Shown here in pieces: positions 6,728-9,120 of a stretch of DNA of 9,120 nucleotides. How positions within the stretch are numbered: position 1 is the first letter of the stretch; every line of letters starts with the position of its first letter. The stretch covers positions 1 to 9,120 of the forward strand of contig CAIYPH010000486.1 in the NCBI GenBank assembly GCA_903928045.1, given 5' to 3'. Position numbers and translations under genes: made by a program. Under the pieces are notes generated by a model that was given only the letters and a program-made list of their open reading frames with translations, was not told the origin of the DNA and searched no databases. The DNA is from an uncultured Rhodospirillales bacterium (GTDB lineage Bacteria; Pseudomonadota; Alphaproteobacteria; Acetobacterales; Acetobacteraceae).

Positions 6728-7791
6728 GCCGCCGCTATCGCGTCGCCGTCGTGGGCGCAGGCATCGGTGCCCGCCACGTCGAGGGGTACAACGCCAATCC
6801 CGAGCTGTTCGAGGTCGCGGTGATTTGCGATCGGGACACCACCCGCGCGGCGTCGCTGGCGGCGAAGGTGGCGGTGGGGATGCCGGACCTGCATGACGAG
6901 TTCGATGAAGAGCTGCTGGGGCGCGGGGATATCGACATCATCGATATCTGCCTGCCGCCGTTCCTGCATCTGGAGGCGATCACGCGGGCGCTGCGGGCCG
7001 GTAAGCATGTGGTGTGCGAGAAGCCGCTGGTGGGTTCGCTCGCCGAGGTCGATCAGGTCGAGGCGGTGGTGGCGGAAACCGGCGGGGTGGTGATGCCGGT
7101 GTTCCAGGCTCGCTTCGGCAATGGGCTGGCGCGGGCCAGGCACGTGATCGACAGCGGCGCGGCGGGCAAGGTGTTCCTGACCACCGCGCAGACCCATTGG
7201 ACGCGCGGGGCCGACTACTACGCGATCAAGTGGCGCGGGACGAAGGCCTATGAACTCGGCGGCGCGTTTCTCGGCCATGCCATCCATATCCATGACATGC
7301 TGACCACCCTGGTCGGCCCAGTGAAATCCGTCAGCGCGACGACGACGATCCGGGTCAATCCGATCGAGACCGAGGATTGCGGCGGGGCGGTGCTGGAAAT
7401 GGCGGATGGGTCGATTGCCGTGCTCTCCGTCACCCTCGGCTCGGCGGACGAGATCTCCCGCCTACGCATCATGGCGGAGAACGTCACCATCGAGAGCCAT
7501 GGCGAGGTCTATGCCAGCTCGCGCGAGCCGTGGAACTTCATTCCCAAGGCGCCCCGGGACCATGCCTGGCTGAACGACGCGCTTGAGGGCGCGCCGCGCG
7601 GCAAGGAGGGGTTCGCGCGGCAGTTCGAGGCGTTCCACGCCAGCCTCGAAGCCGGCACGCCGCCGCCGGTGACGGTGGCGGAAGCCCGCGCCTCGCTTGA
7701 GCTGATCACCGCCATCTACCATTCCGCCCGCACCGGCGAGCGGGTGAGCCTGCCCATCCCGCCGACGCATCCGGCCTATGGGGCCTGGTGA
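6724..7791 (+). CDS. Gfo/Idh/MocA-family oxidoreductase
   Basis: This 355-residue, presumably cytoplasmic NAD(P)-dependent dehydrogenase probably acts on a sugar, sugar acid or polyol. An N-terminal Rossmann domain has the cofactor motif [14 protein letters not shown] (9-22) and the family hallmark EKP (99-101), whose Lys100 is the usual catalytic lysine. The second domain has [15 protein letters not shown] (179-193), with the conserved HxxD as His188 and Asp191; where many relatives have an Asp four residues before that His, this protein has Gly184. The C-terminus HPAYGAW resembles the tail of many sugar-linked members. GGGAG lies upstream of the ATG with about six bases of spacing, and the start overlaps the ABC ATPase stop (ATGA). 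Position between ATPase and binding protein suggests it performs the first step on the imported substrate. Its plus-strand composition shifts from G-rich to C-rich in the second half. Confidence 0.92.
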   Translation: MSRRYRVAVVGAGIGARHVEGYNANPELFEVAVICDRDTTRAASLAAKVAVGMPDLHDEFDEELLGRGDIDIIDICLPPFLHLEAITRALRAGKHVVCEKPLVGSLAEVDQVEAVVAETGGVVMPVFQARFGNGLARARHVIDSGAAGKVFLTTAQTHWTRGADYYAIKWRGTKAYELGGAFLGHAIHIHDMLTTLVGPVKSVSATTTIRVNPIETEDCGGAVLEMADGSIAVLSVTLGSADEISRLRIMAENVTIESHGEVYASSREPWNFIPKAPRDHAWLNDALEGAPRGKEGFARQFEAFHASLEAGTPPPVTVAEARASLELITAIYHSARTGERVSLPIPPTHPAYGAW

Positions 7792-7807
7792 ACATGAGGA
7801 GCCTCCG

Positions 7808-9082
7808 ATGAAGACTCTGCTTCGCCGCGCCGCCCTGGCTGGGGCCGCGCTTCTGCTGCCGGCACTCGCCCAGGCCGCCACCGACGTGCGCATCATGTGG
7901 TACAATGACGGCAACGAAGGCGAGGTGATGCGGGACCTGCTCGACCGGTTCGAGAAGGCCAACCCGGACATCAAGGTCATCCTTGACCAGGTGCCCTACA
8001 AGGCAATCAACGAGACGCTGCCGCAGCTCGTCTCCTCCGGCCAGGCGCCGGACATGGCGCGCATCACCGATCTCGGTGGGCAGGCCGATTACTATCTCGA
8101 TCTCGGGCCACTCCTGATGGATCGCGGCTACTGGGAGAAAAACTTCGCCGCCGTGCTGCCCTGGACACGGCCGGCCGGCAACACCACCGGCATCTTCTCG
8201 CTGCCGTCCCAGGTGACGGTGACCATGCCGATCGTCAACGAAACCCTGTTCCAGCAGGCCGGCATCCCGCTGCCCGGCCCCAAGACCACCTGGCAGGAAT
8301 GGGGCATCGCCGCCCGCGCCGTCGCCGCCAAGACCGGTGCGGCCATCCCCATCGCCATCGACCGCTCCGGCCACCGCGTCGCCGGCCCCGCCATCTCCAT
8401 GGGGGCCAAGTTCTTCGAGGGCGACACGCCGGTGCTGGTGGATGACGGGCTCAAGGCGATGTCCAAGCTCATCTATGACTGGCACCGTGACGGCACGATG
8501 TCCAAGCAGATCTGGGGCTCGGTCGGCGGCACCGCCTATCGTGGCGCCAATGAGGAGTTCGCCAACGGCCAGGTGGTGCTCTACTTCTCCGGCAACTGGC
8601 AGTTCCCGCAATTCGCCAAAACCATCGGCGATGCGTTCGACTGGCACGGCGTCAACACCCCCTGCGGCCCGGCCGGATGCACCGGCATGCCCGGCGGCGC
8701 CCATCTCGTCGCCTACAAGACCACCAAGAACCCGCAAGCCGTCGCCCGCGTGCTCGACTATATCGCCAGCGAGCCGGTCTACGAGGAATACCACGCCCGC
8801 ACCCTGTTCCTCACCGCCCATGCCGGGCTGATGGCCAAGGGCATCGCCTACAAGACCGACATGAAGCAGGTGCAGAAGTCGCTCGAGGCCGCCGCCGCCA
8901 ACGCCGCCGCACTGAGCCCGACCGCCTACAAGCTCCAGGGCTACCTGCGCAACCGCATCATGTTCAACGCGCTGATCGTGCGGCTGAACCAGGCGATCGC
9001 CGGCGAAATGTCGCTCGATGACGCGTTTGCGCGGATGACGTCGGATCTGGCGGATGGGTTGAAGGCGGCGGGGGTTCGGTGA
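7808..9082 (+). CDS. Extracellular sugar-binding protein of ABC importer
   Basis: This is a 424-residue periplasmic solute-binding protein of the family 1 (CUT1 carbohydrate) type, which captures substrate and delivers it to the membrane permeases. A Sec signal peptide is clear: MKTLLRRA, a hydrophobic stretch to LLLPAL, then AQA, with likely cleavage after Ala23. The mature part has the expected N-terminal lobe (RIMWYNDGNEGEVMRDLLDRF, split here as two lobes of one family pattern) and typical later motifs FANGQVVLYFSGNW (251-264) and GGAHLVAYKTTKNP (296-309). Its only cysteines, Cys286 and Cys291, could form a disulfide. ATG 7808 is chosen because GAGGAG lies six bases upstream and it gives the signal peptide; an in-frame ATG at 7778 would overlap the previous gene. 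The gap from the oxidoreductase is 16 bases, so one operon is likely. Ligand unknown. Confidence 0.93.
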   Translation: MKTLLRRAALAGAALLLPALAQAATDVRIMWYNDGNEGEVMRDLLDRFEKANPDIKVILDQVPYKAINETLPQLVSSGQAPDMARITDLGGQADYYLDLGPLLMDRGYWEKNFAAVLPWTRPAGNTTGIFSLPSQVTVTMPIVNETLFQQAGIPLPGPKTTWQEWGIAARAVAAKTGAAIPIAIDRSGHRVAGPAISMGAKFFEGDTPVLVDDGLKAMSKLIYDWHRDGTMSKQIWGSVGGTAYRGANEEFANGQVVLYFSGNWQFPQFAKTIGDAFDWHGVNTPCGPAGCTGMPGGAHLVAYKTTKNPQAVARVLDYIASEPVYEEYHARTLFLTAHAGLMAKGIAYKTDMKQVQKSLEAAAANAAALSPTAYKLQGYLRNRIMFNALIVRLNQAIAGEMSLDDAFARMTSDLADGLKAAGVR

Positions 9083-9120
9083 AGGAAGCGAGTTCTTTTG
9101 TGAAAAAAAGAACCAAAAAA
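9078..9120. repeat. A/T-rich repeat, left half (copy 2), cut by window end
   Basis: GGTGAAGGAAG (9078-9088) is followed by a hairpin, GTTCTTTT (9092-9099) and AAAAGAAC (9106-9113), and then CCAAAAAA. This matches the left half at 198-252 with small length changes in the A and T runs. It starts at the stop codon of the binding-protein gene (TGA 9080-9082) and continues past the window edge, where a right half would be expected. It may act in transcript termination or mRNA 3'-end stability, though no T-run follows the stem on the plus strand within the window. Confidence 0.7.

Overview
The window is GC-rich chromosomal DNA, apart from a few very A/T-rich intergenic hairpins. GC- or G/C-ending codons, the gene families, and intergenic blocks built from runs such as GTTCTTTTTG/CAAAAAGAAC and TTTTTTTCAAAAAA suggest an alphaproteobacterium, most likely Acetobacteraceae (Rhodospirillales). 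That assignment is inference from composition and general familiarity; no ribosomal gene is present to fix it.

Layout. Bases 1-859 hold no gene I can support: a short run of tandem heptamers (10-37), a composite A/T-rich repeat (198-361), and GC-rich sequence with only spurious frames. Bases 860-3701 are a compact regulator/export-type module: a TetR-family repressor on the minus strand, and divergent from it an SDR oxidoreductase overlapping by ATGA with a DHA2-type MFS transporter. The MFS frame is broken at a run of eight G. The 112-bp gap between regulator and SDR holds face-to-face promoters and two copies of one palindrome, fitting autoregulation plus control of the SDR-MFS pair. A second A/T-rich repeat lies at 3739-3785 between convergent genes.

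Bases 3791-5440 (minus) encode a 549-residue TPR protein with a conserved histidine-rich core. Divergent from it, 5648-9082 encode a CUT1-type sugar ABC operon fragment: UgpC/MsmX-like ATPase, a Gfo/Idh/MocA oxidoreductase overlapping it by ATGA, and a secreted solute-binding protein. The permeases are not in the window, and a third copy of the A/T-rich repeat begins across the stop codon of the binding protein.

How it fits together. The TetR-SDR-MFS cluster looks like a small-molecule-responsive unit in which an effector releases the repressor to allow modification and efflux of a compound. The ABC-oxidoreductase unit looks like uptake and first oxidation of a sugar or polyol. I see no CRISPR, phage, transposase, tRNA or rRNA. 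I did not find a clearly novel multi-gene system; the signals most worth a second look are the paired operators, the structured dispersed repeat, and the G-tract frameshift.
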